DNA from: Phaeosaccion multiseriatum | Lineage: Eukaryota; Ochrophyta, other classes | Length of the DNA stretch: 64,000 nt | Assembly: GCA_965112735.1 (NCBI GenBank) | Contig: OZ218950.1 | Span: forward strand, 2,232,001 to 2,296,000 | Direction of reading: 5' to 3' | Shown: piece by piece, positions 46,032 through 57,538 of the stretch | Position numbering within the stretch: position 1 is the first letter of the stretch | Layout: each line of letters begins with the position of its first letter | Made by a program: the position numbers and the translations under genes | Notes under the pieces: generated by a model | Databases searched by the model: none | What the model was told of the DNA's origin: nothing | What the model saw: the letters and a program-made list of their open reading frames with translations, nothing else

Positions 46032-47270
46032 GGCGCGGGAGGGAATGGAGGGGGAGGGGAAACATGGAAACATGAAACATGTCTCAAGTCAATGAAAACC
46101 TAATAGCTGAAATTAAAACTGCTTTTTTTTTCTCTTTCCCTTCCCCCTCCCCTCTTTCCGGGACGACGGGTGCTCTATTACAACACAACAAGGGGGGGGA
46201 GGTTGTTTGCAGCAGCGCTCAAGCGTTGGTAAGTGGAAAAGGGGATTGCCGGCCCTAAGGCACGTCAGTACACAGACGAAAAAGAAAAGGAAACGATACT
46301 CTCCTCTCACGCGAAGCCAACCAGCCAACCACCCTCTCGGCCGCGCCCCGCTAGCCATCTCTCCTTCTCCCCAGTTGCCTCTCGCCTTTTGCACTCTTTC
46401 ACTTTTCGCCACTTTTTCCTTTTCCTTTTCCTTTCTTCCTTTTTCCTTGCGGCATTTCTTATTGCTCTCGCCAACTCTTAATTCGGCGTTCACCGGTCAT
46501 GTCACCACATGGGGGCCTTGGGGCCTTTGCCCCGCACCAGCCCCCCATAGCCCCTATAGCCCGAACCGTGCACGTTCGTACGCCATTTGTCGGGCATATG
46601 GGCCAGAGCGCCCCATACCGCGCGGTGTGCGCGCCACTCCTGGCCTGACCAATACGACGACGAAAGTGACGAAAGTGAGTTCATGTGGGGCTGAAGCTAT
46701 ACATATCCCTATTCCAGCTATTCCCCCCTCCATGCTGCTGTGTACACTCATCATATATATAATTATAAAAAAAAGTCTGATCTCTTTCTTGAGACGAAAC
46801 TACACAACGTATCGTTGTAAAAGTAAGCACAGCAACAAACTGTGCTCTGATGACTCGACGATAGGATACTAAAAAGTGCTGCTGTTGTGTAGTGTGTTGC
46901 TGTTGGTTGTGGTGATTGGAGCTTGCTTTGTTGGTGGAAGAGGTTTGCGAGAAAAATGCCAAACTCCATACAAAAAAGCAAGACCACACAGCGCGCCAGT
47001 CAAGGGTCTTTGGGGGGTCTTGGCCGTGGACTCGCTCCCTATAAGCGAGTCCCAGTAGCCACAGTCCAACCCCCCAACCAGACCCCCCAACTCCGACTAG
47101 GCGGCTTCTGCTCGCTGTCCATCATGGCCCGGTGCTGCTCCTGCCAGTGGGGCTGCTGCTGGAGCTGGCCGGGCCTTGTGGTGGTGGTGGTGTTGGTGGT
47201 AGTGGTGGTGGGCTCTGGGAACAAAGTAGCGAAGCGCGAAGGACGCTGGTGTAGCGGCCGCGGCGACGTG
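46032..47270. other. Intergenic region upstream of the ferredoxin-like gene
   Basis: About 1.2 kb lies between the HSF 3' end and the ferredoxin-like start, both on the minus strand. There are pyrimidine-rich blocks (46120-46160, 46380-46450), a CATATATATAATTATA stretch near 46750 and several open frames without motifs. I see no gene. Confidence 0.4.
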
Positions 47271-47851
47271 CTAAAGGCTGCCCTCCTCTGTCAGCACTGC
47301 CACAGGCGGAGAAGGGTCCCTCCCCTCTGCCTCGGGGGACGACCGCCCCTCTCTCGCTTGCACTGGGCCTTCCCTGACGATGGTGCGACGGCTCGACGAG
47401 TAAGACGTAAAGATGGGTACGTTGCATGATACGGCAGGGTATTGCTGCTGCTGCTGCTGCTGCTGGCGCTGCTGTTGCTGCTGCTGTTGTTGTTGTTGTT
47501 GGCCGCTGGAAGCTGTCGCTGCCACTGTTCTCCCACCCGGCAGCAGTGGGCGATCCACCACACCGTATGCTACGTCCAAACCCCCGCTCCCGTCCGCGCC
47601 CCTGCTGCCCGCGGCGCCTTTCCCACCAATGCTGCTTCTCCCTTTGGGGCTCCCGGTGCTGCTGCTGCCCGTGCTGCTACTGCTGCTCCCCTCCCTCCCC
47701 TTTCGCGCGTCGCCTCCTTGTCCTTGTTGGCCTGTGTCACCCGCCAAAGGAAGACCAACCCCGTCTCTACCGCTGCTGCCTGCCGCTGTTCGAAACTGCT
47801 GCTCCTCGGGCGCTGGGGGCGCCTCACGGTGCTGCGGCGATGCCGTTCGAA

Positions 47852-47882
<31 letters not shown>

Positions 47883-48381
47883 GTGGTGGTGGTGGTGGGG
47901 GTGCCAATCCTGCAGAGGGGGTGGGGGCGCTGTGTTGCCCTCGTGAGGGGGTTTCCGGGAGGGACGCTCCTGCTGTATCACCAACTGCTGCTGCTGCTGC
48001 TGCTGCGAAAAGAAGACGGAAGCGAGCTCGACATCTCTGGTCATGGGGCCTGCGGCGGCAAAGTGCGGCTGGTGCTCGCGTGCTGGCCCGAAGGCTCCCA
48101 TGCCCCCCGCCCCTATCGGAGCGGGCCGGAAGAAAGTCGGGGATAGAGTGGGCGACAAGGACGAGGCTGCTTCTGGAAGGGGCGGAGGTAACCCCCCGAG
48201 AAGGTTCAAGACGCCATTGTCACCGCTGCTTCCGTGGGGGCTGGTGTTGCCGGGGCTGCCGCTGCTGTTGCCCGAAGGAGTAGTACTAGTAGTTGCTGTG
48301 GGGGTGGTGGTGGTGGTGGTGGGTGAAGGCTCTGCTCCCCGGACGCTGTGGTGACTCGTGCCTCCCTGTGGCTGCCGCTGC

Positions 48382-48435
<54 letters not shown>

Positions 48436-48778
48436 TCCTCCTGCTGCTGCTGCTCGTCCCTCTGCTGCGTCCGATCTCTCCTCGGCGGGGGCATATAGGG
48501 TGATGCAGAAGAGGAAGACGAGGCCGATGTCGATGCAGCAGCAGCGGCAGCAGGCCACGCTGCTGTCTCCCCAAACGGGAGAAGCGGCGGTAGAGAGGAC
48601 AGCGGTGGGGGGCGGTCGTGCCGCTCGCTGTGGTCCAGGAGGGACGAGTGATGCACATGCGAGAGCCGCTGATCGTCGAGCGCCATTGAATACATCAGTG
48701 GATCCTGTCGCTGGGGATGGGGGTGTTGCTGCTGCTGATGTGGCTGCTGCTGCTGCTGCTGCTGCTGGGGTAAAACCA

Positions 48779-48828
<50 letters not shown>

Positions 48829-49183
48829 GGGTGCGCGCCGTACCTCAGCTGCTCACGCCCATACCCTCCTCGATGACCTCCCTCTATAGGATGCTGCTGC
48901 TGGTTCTGCTGCTGCTGTCCAGAGTCAGCCGCGTAGTACGGCAGCGGCACCCCTTCCCTGCCGCTGCTCCCACCGCCGTACGGCGTCCAGCCCCCCCCCG
49001 AGCTGCGTACCTCCCTTGCAGAGCCCCCCAACTTGAGTGCACCCACGGGCGCTGGCCCACTGGCTGCGTAGTGTTGGCTGCTGCCCCTTGAGGCGAGGGT
49101 CGTAAAGTCAAAGTCAGGCCCCTCATGAAACTCTCTCTTCGCGCCCCCAAGGGGGTGCGAGTCGTTGAATTCATTACCACCCA

Positions 49184-49223
<40 letters not shown>

Positions 49224-50458
49224 ATGTAGGTGTGGGTGCGGGTGCTGCTGCTGTAGGTGCTGGTGCGGGTGCTGTTCCAGCTGGTGCTGGTGCTGCTGGC
49301 GGTGGTGCGGGTGCTGCCTTCGAAAGTCTGGCGACGAGAGGGACGCAGCTGCATTGATACTAGTGGCCCCCGACATCATATGCGGCTGCTGCGGAGGCGC
49401 TCTGGCCCCGGCGAGTCCACCTATCATCGGTAGCGGCTGCTGCTGCTGCTGCTGCTGTGGCTGCGGCAGCGGCAGCGGCCCAGGGAAGGCAGCTCCATCC
49501 CTCTGCCCGCTCCCCCCACCCCCAACCCTTCTTCTCTTGCATTTCTTCCTGCGAATCAACCCCAGCACGACGGCCAGCTCGTAGGGCGGGGTGAGATAGT
49601 ACCGCTCGAGAACCTCATAGTTGATGAAGATGCCCGAGTTGAGATTTCCTTCCTTGTGCCCCCCCCGCCCGGCCTTTTTGAATCCAAAGTAGTTGAGCTG
49701 TCGCACAAAGCTGGAGAAATTGGAGTGCCCAAAGAACCTACCCAGAACCTCTGCCTCCAGTGTGAGTGGCCGGAGCACGTTGATGCTCGCTGGTGTGAGA
49801 GTAACGACACAAGAGGCGGTGGGGGGAGAGACAAGCCAGTGGCAGCAGCAGCAGCAGCAGGAGCAGAAATAGAAGAAGGGTGAGTTGGCAGGAATAGCAC
49901 AGGATAAGGCAGCCGAGCCGAGACGTGGGTCAAGCGAGGAGGTGGGAGGCAGAGCCTCAAAAGGGGGGGTTAGCAGCAAGAGGACGAGGCAAGTTGAAGG
50001 CCTCTGTACAGCAAGCATGGAGAGAGGCAGATGACAGCGTATTGTGGTCTAGCTCCATCCTACCGCCCCCTATACTATTGTATATGCTGCCGGCAGTGAG
50101 CCTCCTCAAACACAGCACCAACGTGGTAGTAAGTAGAGCGCGCGAAACAGGGTGGTGATAGCAAGTAGCTCTGGCCGAGAGCTATTAGCGGGGCGACTCA
50201 AATCTCTCTCCACACACACAAGACTGTGAATAGACCAGAGGATCACCTGTGTTACTTCTCCCCTTCCCCATGCCTCCCCCCACGGAAGCTGCCTGCCCTT
50301 GACCTTTGGTCACGGGATGGCTCGGCGACGCAGGCATGGAAAAGTGGCAACATGCCGCACGAACCTGTATTAATGTCCCACACCACGGCAGCGTCTGCCT
50401 TGGTGGCTTCCTGCTCCAAGATCTCCTGCAGCTTCTCCAGGAAAGGATACGTGGCCAT
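47271..50458 (-). CDS. HSF: Heat-shock factor family transcription factor with polyglutamine tracts
   Basis: Two exons, 50458-50365 and 49789-47271, join through a G/CG codon and give 870 residues. Residues about 5-110 are an HSF-type winged-helix DNA-binding domain: FLEKLQEILEQEATKADAAVVWDINTG (here FLEKLQEIL and VVWDINTG), LEAEVLGRFFGHSNFSSFVRQLNYFGFKK (recognition helix SNFSSFVRQLNYFGF). A basic KKCKRRR patch near 120 may be a nuclear signal. The rest is low complexity: about eight Gln runs, plus His, Ser and Pro. No clear HR-A/B leucine-zipper trimerisation region is visible. HSF-type factors are greatly expanded in ochrophyte algae (known for diatoms), and many there are not tied to heat shock, so target genes cannot be inferred. 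The intron interrupts the DNA-binding domain. Confidence 0.85.
47442..49460 (-). repeat. Coding CTG/CAG tracts (polyglutamine) in the HSF gene
   Basis: CTG runs on the plus strand occur at about 47442-47462, 47848-47880, 47982-48005, 48385-48432, 48748-48768, 48780-48827, 49187-49222 and 49438-49457. All read CAG (Gln) in frame on the minus strand. The longest codes about 16 Gln. Confidence 0.88.
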
Positions 50459-51009
50459 GCTCCTGCTCTAGTCTCTGTCGGCCTTTGCACCGCGAAGAGG
50501 GGTGGGGCCCACTAGCAGAAGCCGCACCGGCGGCGAGAGACAGCAGCGCATCGGGCGGAAACCCGCCCCAGCGCAGGAAGTGCTAAGGATATGAGGAGGC
50601 GGGGGGTGCTGCTTCACACATACGCTTTTAAGCGGGTGAGGAGGTGTTGGTAGTAAAGTGTGTGCTGCTTCTTTCCTTCCTCCTCTCTCCTCTGCACCCA
50701 GGAGCAGGTTGAGATGTACATTCCAATTTCCAAAATCAAAATCCCCACTTCCGTTTCCGTTCATTCGGGCCCACGCCCTCGCGAAGGGTGAAATAATTGC
50801 AAAAAGTGTGCAAAGTGAAATAATTTGTGAGGAATCGGGCAATAAAGCCGGTGTGTCGACCAGTAGACAGTTCGGCCAATCAGCTCTCTCCCCTTTCTTT
50901 TGGGGCTATCGTGTTAGCATATGTAGCGGCGACATCGTCTGGCATAGAGAGGGCCGTACGTAAGCGGCGGCCTAGAGCGGGCGGCGGCCTCGGTCTTCCT
51001 CTTTCAAAT

Positions 51010-51198
51010 CGATGTCGACACTGGATATCGAGATACTAGATGTCTAAAAATAAAAATGTCGTGATATCTCCCTGCTAGAGATCAATGTCGTACTTGCACG
51101 GTTTCTGTGGGAAAGCGTCTTATAATAAGCTACATGGAGTCGCCAAGAAAGGAGTGAATTATTACCGATATAGACATCAATATCCAGTGTCGACATCG
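51010..51198. mobile_element. Possible MITE: 189 bases with 19-bp terminal inverted repeats
   Basis: CGATGTCGACACTGGATAT at 51010-51028 is matched exactly by its reverse complement at 51180-51198, with weaker pairing inward. The interior is AT-rich and non-coding. No convincing target-site duplication is visible, so a simple palindromic relic is possible. Confidence 0.45.
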
Positions 51199-51481
51199 AA
51201 AAAAAAGTAAGGGAATAAAAGAGGACCAGAAGACTGGTTAAAATGCCTTTGAATATATGGGGTTGAAAGCGGGGAGTAGAATTAATTCGTGTTGTCGAGA
51301 GTCGATGAGAGGAGTGCATGTCTAGTCAGGTGTGCGGCTACCATAGAAACCTGACGTGCAGGCAGGGCCTACCCACTAGTGGTGACTCCCTCCTCGCTCC
51401 CTCCCTCCCTTCTTCCCCCCCTCTCTCCCTCCGTCTCATCCGAAAAGTATATCGAAAAGCATTGAAACATTGAAATCGTGG

Positions 51482-51612
51482 CCTGATTACTGATTATGGC
51501 GCCAGCCGGGCCTGATTACTGATTATGACCGGCGCCAGCCGGCCTGATTACTGATTATATGGCGCCAGCCGGCCTGATTACTGATTATGTTTATTGCCGG
51601 CGCACACCGTAA
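51482..51612 (-). repeat. TAATCAG/GCCGGC repeat family, reverse-oriented copy
   Basis: Four units of about 30 bases, each with GCCTGATTACTGATTAT followed by GGCGCCAGCCGG-type sequence, end with GCCGGCGCACACCGTAAT. That end is the reverse complement of the start of the copies at 58994 and 63465. Confidence 0.85.
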
Positions 51613-51627
51613 TGTGGAAAGGGAAGG

Positions 51628-51909
51628 TGTAAAACGACGTACGCACGACCGACATGCGCTGTCGCCTACAGATAGGATAGAACTAGACACACGGACAAGG
51701 TAACAGCAACCCCAAAGCCAGCCTAGCAGCCAGCCTTGCCTCTATTAACTTATTGCATGCTAGTCCTAAACGACCACCTTCGCACATAGGATAGTGAGAG
51801 CCACGCCACCCGTTCTCACCGCGTCTGCCTGGGCCTGGGCCATTGACTTATGGCCCATCTCATCGAGGCCTTCCAACATCCCCAATGCCTATCCCGGGGC
51901 CTTCCAACA
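51628..51909. repeat. Left LTR of the TRIM-like element
   Basis: This is 282 bases, TG...CA, identical by eye to 52914-53195. Its last 35 bases are partly duplicated just inside the element (CTTCCAACATCCCCAAT again at 51901). Confidence 0.85.
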
Positions 51910-52346
51910 TCCCCAATAGCTATCCGCCACTTTCAACATCCCCTTGACAAGACTGTTGCGTGTCCCCACGCAACACAAGCGGATTCGCCTACCGAAGCTC
52001 GACTGTCGCACAAGCCTCCATGCTGCTTCCAAAAAAAGAAAACGGATGAGCATTATGCAACACTCACCCAGATGTGTGCGACCGCTCTTCCCACACACAC
52101 CCCCTGTATTGATGAGAAAGTCCCACGACTCAAACTCACCCACACAGGCTCACGGATGAGAAGATCCCACGACTCAAACTCACCCGCGCCATATCTTTCT
52201 CCACTCCTACTCGCCACCAGCGTTGCCAAAGCCTCGTTGCGCACCACTAATGCTGACTGCTAAAGTGTTTACTGGTGTGCCTACAAGGCACCCAGACAGT
52301 CCCTAAAGCAGCCTTGCGAGTATCCTTCTCTGTCTCCCGCCAAGCT

Positions 52347-52800
52347 CCGTGCAACAGCAACAGCCGCGCTGCTGCCACACTCGAAAGCCGTGCCCGCTGT
52401 AGGGCACCGCTCTCGGCAATTCTCTGTCTCCACTGCCCACCAACCTCCAGCATCCATTTCCGTGCAACAACAACATCCGTGCTGCTGCCACACTCGAAAG
52501 CTGTGCCCGCTGTAGACACCACTCCCGGCAATTCTCTCTCTCCACTGCCCACCAACCTTCAGCATCCATTTCCGTGCAACAACAACATCCGTGCTGCTGC
52601 CACACTCGAAAGCTGTGCCCGCTGTAGACACCACTCCCGGCAATTCTCTCTCTCCACTGCCCACCAACCTTCAGCATACATTTCCGTGCAACAACAACAT
52701 CCGTGCTGCTGCCACACTCGAAAGCCGTGCCCGCTGTAAGACACCGCTTCCGGCAATTCTCTCCCTCCACTCCCGCCTCTCCGTGCAACAACAACTCCGC
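52347..52800. repeat. 112-bp tandem repeat inside the LTR element, about four units
   Basis: Units start at CCGTGCAAC at 52347, 52460, 52572, 52684 and 52781 (spacings 113, 112, 112, 97). Each contains GCTGCTGCCACACTCGAAAG and GGCAATTCTCT. Because the period is not a multiple of three, all three minus-strand frames stay open across the array; this produces spurious open frames. Confidence 0.9.
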
Positions 52801-52913
52801 TGCTGTCGCACGTCGTACGGCACTGCTTATGTGCCGCACTGTGCTCCCCTAACACGCCTCTTCCTTCCCTGCCTAAGCCTCTTGGCTAAGTGCTGCTTTC
52901 GGGCCTTTGGGGT

Positions 52914-53195
52914 TGTAAAACGACGTACGCACGACCGACATGCGCTGTCGCCTACAGATAGGATAGAACTAGACACACGGACAAGGTAACAGCAACCCCA
53001 AAGCCAGCCTAGCAGCCAGCCTTGCCTCTATTAACTTATTGCATGCTAGTCCTAAACGACCACCTTCGCACATAGGATAGTGAGAGCCACGCCACCCGTT
53101 CTCACCGCGTCTGCCTGGGCCTGGGCCATTGACTTATGGCCCATCTCATCGAGGCCTTCCAACATCCCCAATGCCTATCCCGGGGCCTTCCAACA
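52914..53195. repeat. Right LTR of the TRIM-like element
   Basis: This is 282 bases, identical by eye to 51628-51909, followed by the AAGG target duplication. Confidence 0.85.
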
Positions 53196-53648
53196 AAGGA
53201 AAGAGGCTGGGCCAGTCGACAGCCAGCTTGACACAGCGAGTACGGCTGAGAGATAAGGGACACAGTCAATAGGCTTAGCCGTGAGTAGGGGCTGGGCTCT
53301 CCCACTCACGCACGCCCCCCCATCATTCACACCATCAGGGACACCCTCAATTTCAGTTTCGTTCCCGCCCGACCGCCCGTACGCACACACGCACGCACGC
53401 CCGCACGTCCGCACGTCCGCACGCCCGCACGCCCACACGCACGCACACACGTGCAGCCACACAACACCATACACATGTGCGCTGATACCATGAGGCTTGG
53501 GCGGGGGGGAGCAGGGGAGAATCCAAGCGCCTCCGGACTATCGTCGACATCTGTGAGGAACCCCCCTGTCCCTGTCGTGTTGCTAGACGCGAGCGAGTGA
53601 GAAGGCGTTGCGGGCGGGCGCGGGCCGAACGCCTTTGTACGTTCTTGG
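53196..53648. other. Region between LTR element and GDP-hexose phosphorylase gene
   Basis: The region contains a GCACGCACGC/GTCCGCACGC-type simple repeat at 53381-53450 and otherwise unique sequence. It should include the promoter of the downstream gene. No gene is seen. Confidence 0.4.
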
Positions 53649-55479
53649 ATGGTATGTGCGTGTGCTGTAGAACGAATCCCCTGGAAAAATATGGGAAGCA
53701 AGAGAGGCCAGTTGAAAGAAAAGGGATGGCCCACTAGGAACAGAACGTGCTGCTACCTTTGCGTCCTGGCCGTCTGCCTTTTCCTTCTCTTCCGTCGCCC
53801 TGCACATCCTTACCATGCTGCTGCCGAGGCCGAGTTGGCGGCGGAGGACTTTGTTGGCGCTGCCCTCTCGCAGTGCTCGTCTCATCGGCAACTCGGCCCG
53901 CTGGCTTGGATATCTTGGCTTCCACTGGGCTCAAGAACCTCTGCAGCAGGAGCACCACCAGCAGTACCCGGACAAGGCGGGTATCACCCCGGGCAGCAGC
54001 ACGAGCAGCTCAGCTTTGGAGATGTGCTGCGGGCGAGATGGAGGCAAGAGAAGCACACCGTCCTCTTCGGGGTGGAGCAGCTCCCCGCTCGTCACCACGT
54101 CGGAATGTACGTGAGGGAGCCTGATCGCCCTCGCTCAAAGCACCTGGAGGGGAACGGTGCGAGGCGGACCATTTGCACATGCTCTTTGCCACTGAACCCT
54201 GCTCATTCTCCTGTACTGTCCCATGGCTGCACCGTTTGGCTTTCGTTTTTTTGTTTGTTTTCATTTCATGAAGAACAAGCAAATGGGCTGCAGAGATGCT
54301 TTGCAATCCCCAGAGGAGAAAGCCACCCGGAAACCTTGCCTACATGGTACCACATCAGTAAGTTTGACCACCGCCACTGCTGCGGCTCCTCGCTAGTGTC
54401 TTGTTTCCATTCGCCTCAGACGGATCATCAACATCCTCGTCACATTTCGTCTTCTTTTCTGCTGCTGCTGCTGCTCCTGCTGCTGCTGCTACTATTTGTG
54501 GTCCGTCTGCTGCTGCTGCTGCTGCTGTTCTGTTGTTGCTATTGCTGCTTGTGGTCCCTCCCCGTGCAGGCCTTTCGACCCAGAGGTTGGCTTCAACTTT
54601 TATAAGGCCGAAGTGGGGGAGTTTCTCATGGCCTTTGTCCCCAGTTTCGAGCGAGCAGGCCACGACATCATTGGGAGCCAAGGTGCGGGCAGGGGCCGGT
54701 ACGAGGAGGAAGGAAGGGAAGGGAAGGGAAGATTGGACCAGAGAGAAAGGCAAAGGAAAACAAGGCTCGTTGTTGGGGTTTTGGAGGTGCGGGTGCGCGA
54801 TTGCAACACTCGGTGTAGCGGCATCGGTAGAAACACAGCTCCGAAGCTTCTCCGTCTTGGGTCTTCCACCCACCAACAAGACACCACATACTTGCCTGCC
54901 TTTCTGCGCCTACTCTGCCTCTCACGCTTCATTATCGACCTTCCATCACCAGCACTTACCCTGGCACCTCTCAACTTCGCCTCCCTTCTCAGTTTGTGAA
55001 CAGCGCCGCTCAACACTCTACACACCCCTGCCTGCCTCTCTGCACCCACCTACCTACCTACCTACCTACCTACCTACCTACCTACCTACCTACCTACCTA
55101 CCTACCTACCTACCTACCTTCCTACCTACCCAGACGTCCTTGGGTGCCTACCAGTGGGTACGCAGGCTCCCAGCCCTGACCGTATCCAACAAGTTGAGGG
55201 CATGACTCACGCCGTCCTGCTCAACGTCAAGCCGCTGGGGGCCTACAGCATGCTACTGCTTCCCTTCTTTAAAGAGCAGCAGGCGCAGGAGGTCACTGCC
55301 CGGTCTCTTAGGGTGGCCATTGACTTCTCTCTGGCACTCGTGGCGGGGGGGGAGGGGAGCATGCGTGTGGGATTCAACGGGCTGGGCGCTACGGCGAGCG
55401 TTAACCACCTCCACTTCCAGGTGTGTGGGTGGGTGGGTGGGTGGGTGGGTGTGTGTGAGTTGTGTGTGTGCGTGAGTGT

Positions 55480-55525
<46 letters not shown>

Positions 55526-57507
55526 TGCGTGTGTGTGCGCGTTGTAATGGTGTGAGTGTGTGCGTTGTCTGTGTTGTGTGTGTGTGGGGGGGGGGGATGT
55601 GCTTAGGGACGGTACATTGGCGGCTGAAGTAGTACCACCTTGGCAAGGGAAGAAGGATCTTACTTGCTGTGTCTCAGCCCCCACCCTCTTGTAGTTGGTT
55701 CACTGAACGGGAGTGAGAGTCTTTCGCTGCATCCTGTTGTTGCTTCCTCAATACTCCACCCACTGCCATCCACAACCATCCACACGGGTCTCTGCGTGCG
55801 TGTCCGTGTGCCTTCGTGCTCGGTTGTTGCGTTTGCGTTTGCACCACCTCTCCATCTCCCTGTCTCTCTCTCCCTTTCCCTCTCTGTCTCTCTCTCCTTG
55901 TCTCTCCGTCCCTCTCACTCCCCCACTCTGTCGCTCTCTCTCTGCTCTCTCTCTCTTTCACACACACGCACACCCACTCCCCATTGACTTATGTGTAGAT
56001 CTGGGAGTTCTCCTCCAGTCCGGACGGGCTCCTGCCGATCGAGCGCGTCGTCCCTGTGAAGACGTTGGACAACCACCATCTGTACACCGCGAAGGATGTC
56101 AGCTTCCTGCCAGAGTCGTACCCGGTGCGTGGAATGGTCTTTGCACTTCCACTCCCAGCAGCATCAGGAGCAGGAGGAGCAGCAGGAGCAGCAACAGGCA
56201 CCGAAGCTACTCCGTGTGAGCAGGAGGGGTGCCAGGACGGAGTCCTCGCTGCTGCGCGTCTCATCTCCACGTGTGTCAAGGCCTGGATAGACCTCGGCGT
56301 GCCGTACACCATGCTGTTTAGCCAAGGCAAGGCGTACCTCCTTCCCAGACAGGCCTACACCCCCCTCCCCTTCGCCGCCATGCCGGGCTTCCCAGAGTTG
56401 TCAGGTGAGCTTTGATTAGTGACGAATATGTTTGACGACGTCTCGTTTACCTGCTGTGCTGTGCTGTGATGTGATGTGATGTGCCATGCTGGGCTGAGCT
56501 GTTTGTTGAGTGAGGGCCGCACTCAAGCGTACACAGCCACACTCACTGCTCTGGGACTGACTCGCAGTGACCACCTCCATCACGCTAACCCAACACGTGC
56601 CTGCATGTGCCCTGTGCCCTCCTCCCGTCTTTTTTCGCTCGCCAACAAACGCACTCACACACACACACACACACACACACACAGGGGAGCTCATCATCAC
56701 CGACACGGCAGACTTTGCGACGCTGACCGCAGACGACCTTTGGGACGCACTGAGGACGCAGGTCAGTGTGGAGGCACTGGAATTCAGCCATCTCGTCAGG
56801 GCATGCCTCCCGGGAGGGTGAGATAGGGCAGCGTGTTGATGGCAAAGCGACGCCCGGCGGTGGGCGAGCAACCAACTTTTCCCCAAGCAGCCACGCAGGG
56901 AGGCAGGCAGGCATACAGGCATACAGGCATACAGGCAGGCGGGCAGACAGGCAGGAAGGCAGGCATCTGTCTCTCTCTCTGTTCGCGCCGTGTGTGCTTT
57001 TTGTGTAGCCGTCCGCTGCGCATACAGATGGGTTCGAGAGGTTAGGCATCCTCGCTCAGGTACCCCAAAACTTTGGCTTGTACGCAAAAGGACCAGCAGG
57101 CCTTCCTCCTGGCGGCAATTCGCACACCTGCTGCAAGGGCTGCGAGGCGCATCCTGACACCCGTTACATATCACCCTTAGCCTTGGCCGCAAGGGTTGGG
57201 AGAGGGGGGAGGGGAGTACAAGGGGTCAGGATGGAGAAGGAAGAGAGGAAGGAAGGAAGGAAGGACAGAGGCGTAGGACCATTGCTACGGGGGAGCTTCC
57301 GTACCCCCGATTGGGGCCCTGCAGGTCTGCAGCAGCCTGGTTCTCGATGGCAATGGATGTGTAGCTGCCACTGAAGAGGCGGAGGAGATGCACAGGCCCT
57401 CACTATGGTATGCCACACCGACAGTGCCGACAGTGCGGAAGCGACTTGTCTGGGCACGTGCGCTGCTGCTGAAGACACCTGGCGGAGGTTGGCGAGCAAG
57501 GCAGGGT

Positions 57508-57538
<31 letters not shown>

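Larger units (their letters stand above)
50459..51627. other. Upstream region of HSF gene, with inverted repeat and TAATCAG repeats
   Basis: The gene-free 1.2 kb contains the HSF 5' region, a small inverted-repeat element (51010-51198) and, at 51482-51612, four tandem units of the GGCCTGATTACTGATTAT family ending in GCCGGCGCACACCGTAAT. No coding feature is seen. Confidence 0.45.
51628..53195. mobile_element. Non-autonomous LTR element (TRIM-like), 1568 bases
   Basis: Two direct repeats of 282 bases (51628-51909 and 52914-53195, offset 1286) appear identical, begin TG (TGTAAAACG) and end CA (TTCCAACA). AAGG immediately before the first (51624-51627) recurs immediately after the second (53196-53199), as a 4-bp target-site duplication. 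These are the marks of a complete LTR retrotransposon insertion. The 1004-base interior has no gag, protease, reverse transcriptase or integrase motif, so it must depend on enzymes from elsewhere. The purine stretch before the 3' LTR (CTTTGGGG) is a weak polypurine tract, and I could not identify the tRNA primer site. Identical LTRs suggest a recent insertion. Confidence 0.82.

Noticed and set aside
47426-48354. Long plus-strand frames of poly-Leu, poly-Ala and poly-Cys over the HSF gene
   Set aside because: Antisense readings of the polyglutamine-coding CAG runs.
52281-52855. Several minus-strand open frames rich in Cys and Gly (MVGSGERELPG...)
   Set aside because: They arise from the 112-bp tandem array; the same sequence is open in three frames, and it is internal to the LTR element.
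53381-53450. GC-rich repeat that could be read as a regulatory site cluster
   Set aside because: It is a simple GCAC/GTCC-type microsatellite.
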